Source: an uncultured Lachnospiraceae bacterium (lineage in GTDB: Bacteria; Bacillota; Clostridia; Lachnospirales; Lachnospiraceae). From it: a stretch of 43,868 nt of DNA. Within the stretch, counting starts at the first letter, position 1. Each line of letters starts with the position of its first letter. A program made the position numbers and the translations under genes. The notes below the pieces were generated by a model, which did not search any database, was not told the DNA's origin, and was given only the letters and a program-made list of their open reading frames with translations. Shown in pieces: positions 7,936 to 16,209 of the stretch. The stretch covers positions 1 to 43,868 of the forward strand of contig CAJUNB010000004.1 in NCBI GenBank assembly GCA_910587635.1, given 5' to 3'.

Positions 7936-9384
7936 ATGGAAGAAAGAATAAATACAGTAATGGAAGATTCTGATAAGCTGCGGGAAGAGTGCGGTGTCTT
8001 TGGGGTATATGATTTCACTGGCGGAGATGTGGCATCTACGATCTATTATGGTCTGCTGGCATTGCAGCACAGGGGGCAGGAGAGCTGCGGGATAGCAGTC
8101 AGCGATACGGAGAGTCCCCGGGCCAAGATAACAAGCAGCCGGGATATGGGGCTTGTAAATGAGTCTTTTACACAGGAGATCATGGAGAAGCTGAAGGGAA
8201 ATATCGGTGTGGGGCACGTGCGGTATTCCACTGCGGGGAGCTCTACGAGAGAAAATGCCCAGCCTCTTGTACTCAATTATGTAAAAGGTACACTGGGACT
8301 TGCCCATAACGGCAATCTGATCAATGCTCCTGAGCTGCGCAGAGAGCTGGAATATACCGGTGCTATTTTTCAGACGACGATCGATTCGGAAGTGATCGCC
8401 TATCACATTGCAAGGGAACGTCTGAACTCCAAAACAGTAGAAGAAGCGGTGGGAAGGGCCATGAAAAAGATCAAAGGTGCCTATTCCCTCATTGTCATGT
8501 CGCCCAGAAAGCTGATCGGTGCGAGAGATCCGTTCGGATTTCGGCCGCTCTGTATCGGAAAACGGGACAGTGCCTATATATTGGCTTCTGAAACCTGTGC
8601 ACTGGATACAATCGGCGCCAGCTTCGTCAGGGACGTGGAGCCGGGAGAAATTGTGACGATTTCCCCGGAGAAGGGTATTGAAAGTGACAGGAGCATGTGT
8701 ATTTCAGAAGAAAAACATGCCAGGTGTGTCTTTGAATACATTTATTTTGCTAGACCGGACAGTTATCTGGATGGAGTCGGCATCTATAATTCCAGAATCA
8801 AAGCGGGAAAATTCCTGGCAATAGATTCTCCTGTGGAGGCAGATCTGGTAATCGGTGTGCCGGAATCAGGTAACTGTGCAGCTCTTGGATATTCCATGGA
8901 ATCGGGTATTCCCTATGGGCAGGGATTTGTAAAAAACGGCTATGTGGGCAGGACATTTATCAAGCCAAAGCAAAAGAGCCGTGAAAACAGTGTGCAGGTG
9001 AAGCTGAACGCGCTGAAGGAAGTGGTGGAAGGCAAACGTATTATTATGATAGATGATTCCATCGTCAGAGGTACTACATCGGACCGTATCGTCCGTATGC
9101 TGCGGATGGCCGGTGCCACGCAGGTGCATATGCGGATAGCGGCGCCCCCGTTTCTCTGGCCATGCTACTTCGGTACGGATATTCCTGCCAGAGAACAGCT
9201 GATCGCCTATAACAGATCGGTGGAACAGATCAGTGAACTGATCGGAACGGATTCCCTGGCTTATCTGAAACTGGAACGTCTGGAAGAGATCGCAGGAGGC
9301 CTCGGTATCTGTAATGGCTGCTTTACCGGCAAATATCCTATGGAACCTCCCCGCGAAGATATACGAGGAGACTATGAGCGATAA
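7936..9384 (+). CDS. purF: Amidophosphoribosyltransferase
   Basis: PurF starts de novo purine synthesis by making phosphoribosylamine from PRPP and glutamine. The 482-residue protein carries an 18-residue propeptide before Cys19 (EE-CGVFG), the N-terminal nucleophile exposed by self-cleavage. The glutaminase part contains LQHRGQESCGIA and GVGHVRYST. The phosphoribosyltransferase part has the PRPP loop IIMIDDSIVRGTT (about residues 370-382). Cys residues in ARCVFEYIYF, LWPCYFGTD and CNGCFTG match those that bind the 4Fe-4S cluster in the Bacillus-type enzyme. It follows purC by six bases and is closed by a strong terminator. Confidence 0.97.
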   Translation: MEERINTVMEDSDKLREECGVFGVYDFTGGDVASTIYYGLLALQHRGQESCGIAVSDTESPRAKITSSRDMGLVNESFTQEIMEKLKGNIGVGHVRYSTAGSSTRENAQPLVLNYVKGTLGLAHNGNLINAPELRRELEYTGAIFQTTIDSEVIAYHIARERLNSKTVEEAVGRAMKKIKGAYSLIVMSPRKLIGARDPFGFRPLCIGKRDSAYILASETCALDTIGASFVRDVEPGEIVTISPEKGIESDRSMCISEEKHARCVFEYIYFARPDSYLDGVGIYNSRIKAGKFLAIDSPVEADLVIGVPESGNCAALGYSMESGIPYGQGFVKNGYVGRTFIKPKQKSRENSVQVKLNALKEVVEGKRIIMIDDSIVRGTTSDRIVRMLRMAGATQVHMRIAAPPFLWPCYFGTDIPAREQLIAYNRSVEQISELIGTDSLAYLKLERLEEIAGGLGICNGCFTGKYPMEPPREDIRGDYER

Positions 9385-9391
9385 GCGGGAT

Positions 9392-9448
9392 CAGAAGGTG
9401 AAAAGACCGGGTGACCGCTTGCGGGCAGAACGGTCTTTTTGCCTTCTG
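9392..9448 (+). terminator. Terminator after purF
   Basis: CAGAAGG and AAAAGACCG pair with CGGTCTTTTT and CCTTCTG, with a further GACCGC/GCGGGC segment in the loop. It lies eight bases after the purF stop. Confidence 0.8.
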
Positions 9449-9717
9449 AAGAGTGCAACGTACAGCGAGCAGGAAGAGCGCGAAGCGCGACCTGCGAGGT
9501 GAGCGCTTATCGCGTATGAAGGAAAGAGCGGCGAGCAGGAAGAGAAGCTATGCCTGGCATTCCAACTCCCTGAAGATTTCTTCATGTAGAACAAAATTGT
9601 GCCTTTTACAGACTAGAAATAGTGTGATAACACAATAACAAAAATGTATAGGCAAAAGCGTGATTTGTCGAACCGCAAATCACTTGATAAAAAAGATACA
9701 ACAACAAAGGAGACCTT
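9449..9717 (+). promoter_or_regulatory. purB leader region with short repeats and a hairpin
   Basis: No gene is seen here. GCGAGCAGGAAGAG occurs twice (9465-9478 and 9531-9544). A perfect hairpin, GTGATTTG at 9660-9667 with CAAATCAC at 9676-9683, lies 35 bases before purB. The ribosome binding site is AAAGGAG near 9707. A promoter could not be fixed with confidence. Confidence 0.5.
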
Positions 9718-11151
9718 ATGAGTACAGACAGATACAACAGTCCGCTCTCCGAGCGCTATGCCAGCAGGGAGATGCAGTATATCTTTTCGCCGGACATGAA
9801 ATTTCGGACATGGAGGAAGCTTTGGATTGCTCTGGCGGAGACGGAAAAGGAGCTGGGACTGCCCATTACTGATGAGCAGATCGAAGAACTGAAAGCCCAT
9901 GCGGAAGATATCAACTATGATGTGGCCCGTGCAAGAGAAAAAGAAGTGCGCCACGACGTGATGAGCCATGTGTACGCCTATGGCGTACAGTGCCCGAAGG
10001 CGAAGGGAATCATCCATCTGGGGGCTACTTCCTGTTATGTAGGAGACAATACGGATATTATCGTGATGACGGAGGCGCTAAGGCTCGTAAAAAAGAAGCT
10101 TGTGAACGTCATCAGCGAGCTGGCCTCTTTTGCGCAGCAGTATAAAGACCTGCCTACACTGGCATTCACCCATTTTCAGCCGGCTCAGCCCACTACGGTG
10201 GGGAAACGTGCGACTCTCTGGATGCAGGAATTTTGTCTGGATTTGGAGGATTTGGATCATGTGCTTTCCGGTATGAAGCTGCTTGGTTCCAAAGGGACTA
10301 CCGGTACCCAGGCCTCTTTTTTGGAGTTGTTTGAGGGAAATCAGGAAGTAATTGATAAGATCGACCCTATGATCGCGGAAAAAATGGGATTTGCCAAGTG
10401 CTATCCGGTATCGGGACAGACTTATTCCCGAAAAGTGGATACGAGAGTGGCCAATGTACTGGCGGGTATCGCTGCCAGCGCTCATAAGATGAGCAACGAT
10501 ATCCGATTGCTGCAGCATCTGAAGGAAGTAGAGGAGCCCTTTGAGAAGAGCCAGATCGGTTCTTCGGCTATGGCATATAAGAGAAATCCCATGCGGAGTG
10601 AGCGGATTGCTTCTCTGAGCCGGTATGTGATGATCGATGCCCTGAATCCGGCGATTACATCGGCGACCCAGTGGTTTGAACGTACCCTGGATGATTCTGC
10701 CAATAAACGCCTTTCTATCCCGGAAGGATTTCTGGCGACGGATGGTATCTTGGATCTGTGTCTGAATGTAGTAGATGGGCTTGTGGTATATCCGAAAGTC
10801 ATCGAAAAGCGCCTGCGCAGTGAACTGCCCTTTATGGCGACAGAAAATATTATGATGGATGCGGTCAAGGCAGGGGGAGACAGACAGGAACTGCATGAGA
10901 AAATCCGCACCCTCTCCATGGAAGCGGGCAAAAATGTGAAGGTAGAGGGAAAAGAAAACAATCTCCTGACACTGATCGCAGAGGAGAAATCCTTCAACCT
11001 GACACTGGAGGATCTGGAGAAGACAATGGAACCGGCCAGGTACACAGGGCGTTCCAGAGAGCAGGTGGAAGCTTTCCTTACCCAGGTAATCAGGCCGATT
11101 CTGGAAGAGAACAAAGAACTGCTCGGTGTGAAAACGGAGATTCATGTATAG
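9718..11151 (+). CDS. purB: Adenylosuccinate lyase
   Basis: PurB releases fumarate from SAICAR and from adenylosuccinate, two steps of purine synthesis. The 477-residue product contains the fumarase/aspartase superfamily signature GSSAMAYKRNPMRSE (about residues 280-294), a HLGATSCYVGDNTD motif (about 100) and TLAFTHFQPAQPTTVGKR (about 145-162) with the catalytic His region. ATG 9718 follows AAAGGAG at a good distance. The long open frames on the opposite strand are shadows of this gene. It probably has its own transcript because a terminator separates it from purF. It is convergent with the LacI-type gene, 14 bases apart. Confidence 0.96.
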   Translation: MSTDRYNSPLSERYASREMQYIFSPDMKFRTWRKLWIALAETEKELGLPITDEQIEELKAHAEDINYDVARAREKEVRHDVMSHVYAYGVQCPKAKGIIHLGATSCYVGDNTDIIVMTEALRLVKKKLVNVISELASFAQQYKDLPTLAFTHFQPAQPTTVGKRATLWMQEFCLDLEDLDHVLSGMKLLGSKGTTGTQASFLELFEGNQEVIDKIDPMIAEKMGFAKCYPVSGQTYSRKVDTRVANVLAGIAASAHKMSNDIRLLQHLKEVEEPFEKSQIGSSAMAYKRNPMRSERIASLSRYVMIDALNPAITSATQWFERTLDDSANKRLSIPEGFLATDGILDLCLNVVDGLVVYPKVIEKRLRSELPFMATENIMMDAVKAGGDRQELHEKIRTLSMEAGKNVKVEGKENNLLTLIAEEKSFNLTLEDLEKTMEPARYTGRSREQVEAFLTQVIRPILEENKELLGVKTEIHV

Positions 11152-11165
11152 TAAAACGGTCGGTT

Positions 11166-12188
11166 TTATGCATCAATATTTGTCTTGAGCTTGATCTGGA
11201 TGTCTGTATAGATTTCCCGCTTTGCGGGTGGACGTCGGTCAAGGAAATAATCGAATAAAACTTCCAAAGACAGCTCGCCCTGACGGACGGGCTGTTGACA
11301 TATGGTGGCCTGTATCGTTCCATCCCGTATCAGGTCTTTCGTTGTAGGGACATCATCAAACGAAATGACGCAAATGGGGCGGGTCTTTAGGAAGGTCTTG
11401 ATTGCCCGACCGGCACCTTGGACACCGCCTGCCACGATAAATATGGCATCGATATCAAGATGTTCTGACAACATTTCTGTCGTAATACGATAGGATTCGA
11501 ATTCATCATCCCTGTTTTCTCTGACAGAAATAATCTCCATCTGAGGGAAATTTCTGATATAGTCCCGGAAGCCATCGATACGATCGGAGTGGGACTTTGC
11601 ATCAAAAAAACCGGTGATAATGCCAATGTGGCATTTTCCCCGCATGATCATTTCCATCAGATTGGCAGCTGTCTGTCCACAGGTATAAAAATCATTGCCG
11701 ATATAGGCAAAACTTTTGAAATCGGGAATGTCAGTATTGGTGGTGACAACGGGAATACCGTTATCGGTAATTTCCCGGAGCTTTTTGGCGAGAAGGGGAT
11801 TGTTGGCGGGCTGGATGACCAGGGCATTGATCTTTTTCTCCAGCAGTTCATCAATTTTTTCCAACTGTTTCTGTGCCTGAAATTCTGCAAATTTGATCAG
11901 GACTTCTATGCCGTATTCTTTATATTCTTCCGCTTTGCGCTTTAGACCCTGGTGCAGCTCTGCATAGAAGGGATTGTCGGCATCGATCATGATACATCCG
12001 ATCTTCAGGTGCTTTTGCCGGATGACGAGTGTCTTTCCGGCGCGGTTGGGCCTGTAGTCCATTAAATTTGCGATTTCCAATATTTTCTGTTTTGTCTCTT
12101 CGTTCACTTCTCCCCGGTTATTCAGCACCCGGTCTACCGTAGCGCGGGAAACACCGGCAAGCTCTGCTATTTTTTTCTGTGTTACCAA
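11166..12188 (-). CDS. LacI-family transcriptional regulator
   Basis: The 340-residue protein has an N-terminal helix-turn-helix (TQKKIAELAGVSRATVDRVLNNRGEVN) and a hinge, then a periplasmic-binding-protein-like sensor domain (LKIGCIMIDADNPFYAEL to about residue 330). The start is placed at TTG 12188 because GGGGTGAT lies just upstream and the helix-turn-helix follows at once; the extra residues of the longer frame are not LacI-like. It is divergent from a sugar ABC operon. Two identical sites in the shared control region suggest it represses both that operon and itself. The sensor domain resembles the RbsB type, so a sugar-like inducer is expected. Confidence 0.92.
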   Translation of the reverse strand: MVTQKKIAELAGVSRATVDRVLNNRGEVNEETKQKILEIANLMDYRPNRAGKTLVIRQKHLKIGCIMIDADNPFYAELHQGLKRKAEEYKEYGIEVLIKFAEFQAQKQLEKIDELLEKKINALVIQPANNPLLAKKLREITDNGIPVVTTNTDIPDFKSFAYIGNDFYTCGQTAANLMEMIMRGKCHIGIITGFFDAKSHSDRIDGFRDYIRNFPQMEIISVRENRDDEFESYRITTEMLSEHLDIDAIFIVAGGVQGAGRAIKTFLKTRPICVISFDDVPTTKDLIRDGTIQATICQQPVRQGELSLEVLFDYFLDRRPPAKREIYTDIQIKLKTNIDA

Positions 12189-12248
12189 ACCAATCACCCC
12201 ATCCCGAAAATTGTAGCACAGGGCCATTTTTTTTGTCAAGAATATGTT

Positions 12249-12258
12249 CACGTGCACG
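12249..12258. promoter_or_regulatory. Probable LacI-type operator, regulator side
   Basis: CACGTGCACG contains the 8-bp palindrome CGTGCACG. It lies 60 bases upstream of the regulator start and is identical to the site at 12402-12411. Binding by the neighbouring regulator is inferred. Confidence 0.6.
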
Positions 12259-12362
12259 ATATGTAAAAGGGGTTATTACGAATACCTGACATAAAATTGG
12301 TTATATTTTACAAAAATCTATTAATTATTTTTTATAAAATAACAAAATTCTCAATTTTATAT

Positions 12363-12390
12363 TGAAAAAGAGATTAAATAATGCTAGTAT
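12363..12390 (+). promoter_or_regulatory. Predicted promoter of the LacI-controlled ABC operon
   Basis: TTGAAA (12363-12368) and TAGTAT (12385-12390) are 16 bases apart, with TG one base before the -10 box. The downstream operator at 12402 would cover the start of transcription. An AT-rich stretch lies upstream. Confidence 0.6.
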
Positions 12391-12401
12391 TATATTTGCA
12401 A

Positions 12402-12411
12402 CACGTGCACG
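12402..12411. promoter_or_regulatory. Probable LacI-type operator, operon side
   Basis: This is the second copy of CACGTGCACG, 153 bases from the first and about 12 bases after the -10 box. That is a usual place for repression. Confidence 0.65.
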
Positions 12412-12450
12412 GAATAAATAATGAAAATGGTGAGTGGAAGGAGAGGCAAT

Positions 12451-13521
12451 ATGAAAAAGAAAGCACTGGCAATGATCCTTGCGGCAGCGATGGTTTTGGG
12501 AGTAACGGCATGCGGTTCCTCAGAAGCGCCGGCTACAGCGCCGACAGAAGAGGCATCTGCTTCAGGAGACGAGGCACAGGAGGGAGAGACACCTGCCGGG
12601 GATGAGGCGGCTCCTGCGGGGGAAAGCAAGGATATTATGTTTGTAAGTATCGTGACCGGCGGTGTGGCATGGGGGTCGGCACAGAAAGGATTTGAAGATG
12701 CGCTGGCTGAAGTAGGCTGGGAAGGACAGTATGTTTCCCCGACAACGGCCAATGATACGGCAGGGGTTATTCAGCTTCTGGATACGGCAGTGACAAATAA
12801 GGCGGACGGTATTATCACGGTTATCCTGGATACAGAGCAGGCAACAGATGTATTGGGCAAGGCCAGGGAGGCAAAAATTCCGGTAGTTACCTGTAATACT
12901 TTTACGACAGAAGAACTGCAGGACTGCTGGATAGGAACGGATCCTCACAATATGGGTGTGACACAGGCCGAGACAGCTATAAAATATCTGGAGAGTGGAA
13001 AATACGATCAGTATGACAATATTACAGCATGCTATATCCAGACGACATTGGAGACAGAAACACAGAATGAACAGTATAAGGCTTTCTGCGATACAATACT
13101 GGAAAAATATCCCGAAGCCACATTGATTCAGGATGAGTGCAATTCTGATGCGGCTACAGCTTCTGACAAACTGGCAGCCCTGCTGAAAAGCTACCCTGAT
13201 ATGAATGTAGTCGTCAGCCAGGATGGATATGGGTGTCCCGGAATCGCCAATTATGTGGAGAGCGAAGGATTGCAGGACAGACTTGTTGTTGTAGGTATCG
13301 ATGATTCTCCTGAGATTTTAAATTATATTACCTCCGGTGCCCTGGACTGTACGATCGCTCAGGACTTTTACACGATGGGATATGAGTCGGTATATTACAT
13401 CAAAAATATTATGGAAGGAAATGCACCTGCATTTGCCAATGACTCGGGGACGATCGTTATTGGCGTGGATGAAGTGGATGAACATATGGAGCTTCTGAAA
13501 GAAAGAGGTCTGGCAGATTAA
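12451..13521 (+). CDS. Sugar ABC transporter substrate-binding lipoprotein
   Basis: This 356-residue protein captures the substrate outside the cell for the permease and ATPase encoded next. A lipobox ends at Cys21 (GVTACGSS), followed by an Ala/Glu-rich linker to about residue 60. An RbsB-like periplasmic-binding fold (Peripla_BP_4 type) follows, from DIMFVSIVTGG to the end. ATG 12451 is chosen because AGGAGAGG precedes it; the frame opens ten codons earlier at a weak start. It leads the operon, so LacI-type control should act strongest on it. A hairpin follows before the permease. The substrate cannot be told from sequence. Confidence 0.92.
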   Translation: MKKKALAMILAAAMVLGVTACGSSEAPATAPTEEASASGDEAQEGETPAGDEAAPAGESKDIMFVSIVTGGVAWGSAQKGFEDALAEVGWEGQYVSPTTANDTAGVIQLLDTAVTNKADGIITVILDTEQATDVLGKAREAKIPVVTCNTFTTEELQDCWIGTDPHNMGVTQAETAIKYLESGKYDQYDNITACYIQTTLETETQNEQYKAFCDTILEKYPEATLIQDECNSDAATASDKLAALLKSYPDMNVVVSQDGYGCPGIANYVESEGLQDRLVVVGIDDSPEILNYITSGALDCTIAQDFYTMGYESVYYIKNIMEGNAPAFANDSGTIVIGVDEVDEHMELLKERGLAD

Positions 13522-13547
13522 AGACTGCTGAAAGGGACAGAAGTGAT

Positions 13548-13576
13548 GGGAGGGCAGAATACGATTCTGTTCTCCC
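13548..13576 (+). terminator. Attenuator-like hairpin between binding protein and permease
   Basis: GGGAGGGCAGAAT pairs with ATTCTGTTCTCCC around a three-base loop, followed by TGTTTG. Such a partial stop would give more binding protein than permease, a common arrangement. Confidence 0.6.
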
Positions 13577-13607
13577 TGTTTGAAAATATATATGACAGGT
13601 GAAAAAT

Positions 13608-14573
13608 GTGGAAAACAAAAAAAATTTTGTAAAAAGACTGGCAGGAAAAAATGAGATCGGCACATTGCTTCCGCTGCTTCTGATGTGTATACTTGTGACG
13701 GCCGTAAATCCGGCCTTTATTGCATTTGACAATATTATGGACATCTTTCGGACGTCCAGTTTCTATCTGATTGTAGGGGCGCCGCTGACACTTCTGCTTT
13801 TGACAGCAGATATGGATTTGTCCATTGGTGCCGTGACGGCACTGGGAGGAGTCGTCTGTGTATTTTCCATGAAAAGTGGGTTGCCTATGGTTATTGCCAT
13901 ATTACTGGGACTGCTTTCCGGTGTGGTAGTCGGGCTTTTTAAGGCCTATGTGATTGTGTATCTGGAACTGCCTGCCCTGATTGTTACCCTGGGTATCCAA
14001 TATGCGGTAAACGGTATCGTATCCGTGACGACTCAGGGCATGTCTGTGAGCGGAGCGACAGAAGGCTTCAAGATCTGGGGCCAGTCCAAAATATTTGGAA
14101 AAATATATCTTACAGTATTGTTTGCAGTAATCATTGCCGTGGCGTTCCAGCTTCTTATATCGAAGACAAAGTATGGGCGGTCTGTTTTTGCCATAGGAGG
14201 CAATCCTGAGACAGCCAGGCTGGCCGGCATTCCGGTGAAGAAAAGAAGAAGAGAAGTACATATTCTGGTGTCGACTTTTGCCGCGCTTGTAGGTATCTTT
14301 ATGGCGTCCCGGTTTAACAGTGCACAGACGACTGCAGGAGCAGGTACGGAACTGACAGTTATGGCGGCGGTTATCATCGGTGGTACGAGTATGTACGGTG
14401 GCAGTGGTTCTGTTGTAGGGAGTATTCTTGGCTGCATCCTTCTGGCTGTCATCAGTAACGGCCTTGTATTGATGAAAGTGCCGAGCTTCTGGCAGAATCT
14501 GATCTTCGGTGTGATTTTGCTGATTTCCGTAGGCATCGATAAGTATCGTCAGAAAATCAACAGTGCAGCGTAA
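13608..14573 (+). CDS. Sugar ABC transporter permease (RbsC type)
   Basis: This membrane protein of about 321 residues belongs to the BPD_transp_2 permease family and forms the channel for the binding protein and double ATPase beside it. It contains many hydrophobic segments, the family stretch TADMDLSIGAV (about residues 68-78) and the cytoplasmic loop FAIGGNPETARLAGIPV (about 195-211), which contacts the ATPase. The GTG at 13608 is preferred because AGGTGA lies six bases upstream; the GTG at 13599 overlaps that site. It is followed after eight bases by the ATPase ribosome binding site. Confidence 0.9.
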   Translation: MENKKNFVKRLAGKNEIGTLLPLLLMCILVTAVNPAFIAFDNIMDIFRTSSFYLIVGAPLTLLLLTADMDLSIGAVTALGGVVCVFSMKSGLPMVIAILLGLLSGVVVGLFKAYVIVYLELPALIVTLGIQYAVNGIVSVTTQGMSVSGATEGFKIWGQSKIFGKIYLTVLFAVIIAVAFQLLISKTKYGRSVFAIGGNPETARLAGIPVKKRRREVHILVSTFAALVGIFMASRFNSAQTTAGAGTELTVMAAVIIGGTSMYGGSGSVVGSILGCILLAVISNGLVLMKVPSFWQNLIFGVILLISVGIDKYRQKINSAA

Positions 14574-14587
14574 AGGAGGGGATGATA

Positions 14588-16105
14588 ATGGCTGAATACC
14601 TTCTGGAAATGCGGCATGTAGTAAAAAAGTTCCCCGGTGTCACTGCTCTGAAAAACGTAGATCTGCAGCTGGGATATGGAGAAATTCTGGGCATTTGTGG
14701 TGAAAACGGGGCAGGAAAATCCACTTTGATGAAGATTCTGAGCGGTTCTTATCCCTATGGCACTTATGAGGGAGAGATTTACATAGGCGGGGAGAAGGTA
14801 AAGTTTACAGGAGTACAGGATGCAAAAAAATATGGCATAGAGATGATCTTTCAGGAAATCAATATGGTTCTTTCTTCCAGTGTGGCGGAAAATCTCTTTC
14901 TTGGCAATCTGCCGGGAAAGGGAAACCTGGTGGACTTTAAGACACTTTATCGTGAAACAAAGAAAATATTGGAAGAGGTACATGTACAGGCCAATCCGAA
15001 AGACTTGGCTTCTCATTTAAACAGCGGCCAGATGCAGATGATTGCACTCATGCGGGCATGTATCCAGAATCCTAAAATTCTTGTACTGGATGAACCCACT
15101 TCGGCACTGACAAACCGGGAAGTACGGCAGTTGATGAACATGCTGAAGAATCTGCGGGAAAAAGGAGTATCCTGCATTTATATTTCGCATAAACTGGAAG
15201 AAGTTTTCGAGATCTGTGACAGAGTTATGGTGTTGCGGGACGGAGAAACAATATCCTGCAGGAAAACACAGGAGCTGGAAGAAAAGATACTCATAGAGGA
15301 AATGGTAGGGCGTACTGTGGAGAATCTGTATCCGAAGACAGATGTGGAGATCGGAGAAGAGGTCATGAAAGTGGAACATCTGACAATTCCCCATCCGGTC
15401 ATTAAAAACAGAAATATTGTGGAAGATATTTCCTTTCATCTGAAAAAAGGAGAAATTCTCGGGATTGGCGGCCTCGTAGGAGCGGGCAGGAGCGAAATAC
15501 TCGGTGCTATTTTTGGCCAGATCGATAAAAATGTAAAGAAAAACGTCTGGATAGAAGGAAAAGAAGTGACGATTCACAGTCCTCAGGATGCTATTTCAGC
15601 AGGCATCGGTTTTGTAACGGAGGAACGAAAGCGGAACGGATATGTGTGGATGCTCTCTATCAAAGACAATATGTTTCTGGCAAGTCTGAAGGAGCTTCCC
15701 ACACGTTTCAAAATCTTTGTGGATGCCAGACGGGAGCGTGCGAAGGCAGTGGAAGTGTTTGAGCGACTCCGGGTAAAAGCTCCTTCCGTTGATACAAAGG
15801 TAAACAATTTGTCAGGTGGAAACCAGCAGAAAGTAGTGCTGGCTAAATGGCTTGTCAAAAATCCGAAGATTCTGTTCGTGGATGAACCGACAAAAGGTGT
15901 GGATGTAGGAGCAAAGGCGGAAATCTACAAACTGTTAGGGGAGCTTGCAGAAAATGGCATATCCATTGTGATGGTATCTTCCGATATGCCGGAACTCGTA
16001 TCGGTCAGCGATCGGGTACTGGTAATTGGAAGCGGGAAGATCACCGGAGAATTTAAAAAAGAAGAGATTTCGGAAGAAGCGATCATGGCGGCTGCGATCA
16101 CATAA
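14588..16105 (+). CDS. Sugar ABC transporter double ATPase (RbsA/MglA type)
   Basis: The protein of about 505 residues holds two ATPase cassettes. The first is complete: GENGAGKST, a signature reduced to LNSGQMQM, ILVLDEPT and YISHKLEE. The second has the family's altered Walker A, GLVGAGRSE, then NLSGGNQQK, ILFVDEPTKGVDVGAKAEIY and SSDMPE. This is the normal pattern for the class, where one site is less active. ATG 14588 fits AGGAGG at 14574 better than the ATG at 14582. It works with the permease just upstream. The pattern makes a useful contrast with the broken homolog at 25432. Confidence 0.93.
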   Translation: MAEYLLEMRHVVKKFPGVTALKNVDLQLGYGEILGICGENGAGKSTLMKILSGSYPYGTYEGEIYIGGEKVKFTGVQDAKKYGIEMIFQEINMVLSSSVAENLFLGNLPGKGNLVDFKTLYRETKKILEEVHVQANPKDLASHLNSGQMQMIALMRACIQNPKILVLDEPTSALTNREVRQLMNMLKNLREKGVSCIYISHKLEEVFEICDRVMVLRDGETISCRKTQELEEKILIEEMVGRTVENLYPKTDVEIGEEVMKVEHLTIPHPVIKNRNIVEDISFHLKKGEILGIGGLVGAGRSEILGAIFGQIDKNVKKNVWIEGKEVTIHSPQDAISAGIGFVTEERKRNGYVWMLSIKDNMFLASLKELPTRFKIFVDARRERAKAVEVFERLRVKAPSVDTKVNNLSGGNQQKVVLAKWLVKNPKILFVDEPTKGVDVGAKAEIYKLLGELAENGISIVMVSSDMPELVSVSDRVLVIGSGKITGEFKKEEISEEAIMAAAIT

Positions 16106-16209
16106 CTCCGCTGCAAGGCAGCAGGTTATAAATCTTCGCGGCATTTGCCAGATGTCTTCTTCACAGCCATTTGGCTCATTGCCCGCGGTAATCAAACAGG
16201 AGGTTGAAA

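Noticed and set aside
10078..11145. Long open frame on the minus strand opposite purB (355 codons)
   Set aside because: It lies fully within purB, has no ribosome binding site and its translation is rich in unusual runs typical of antisense frames.
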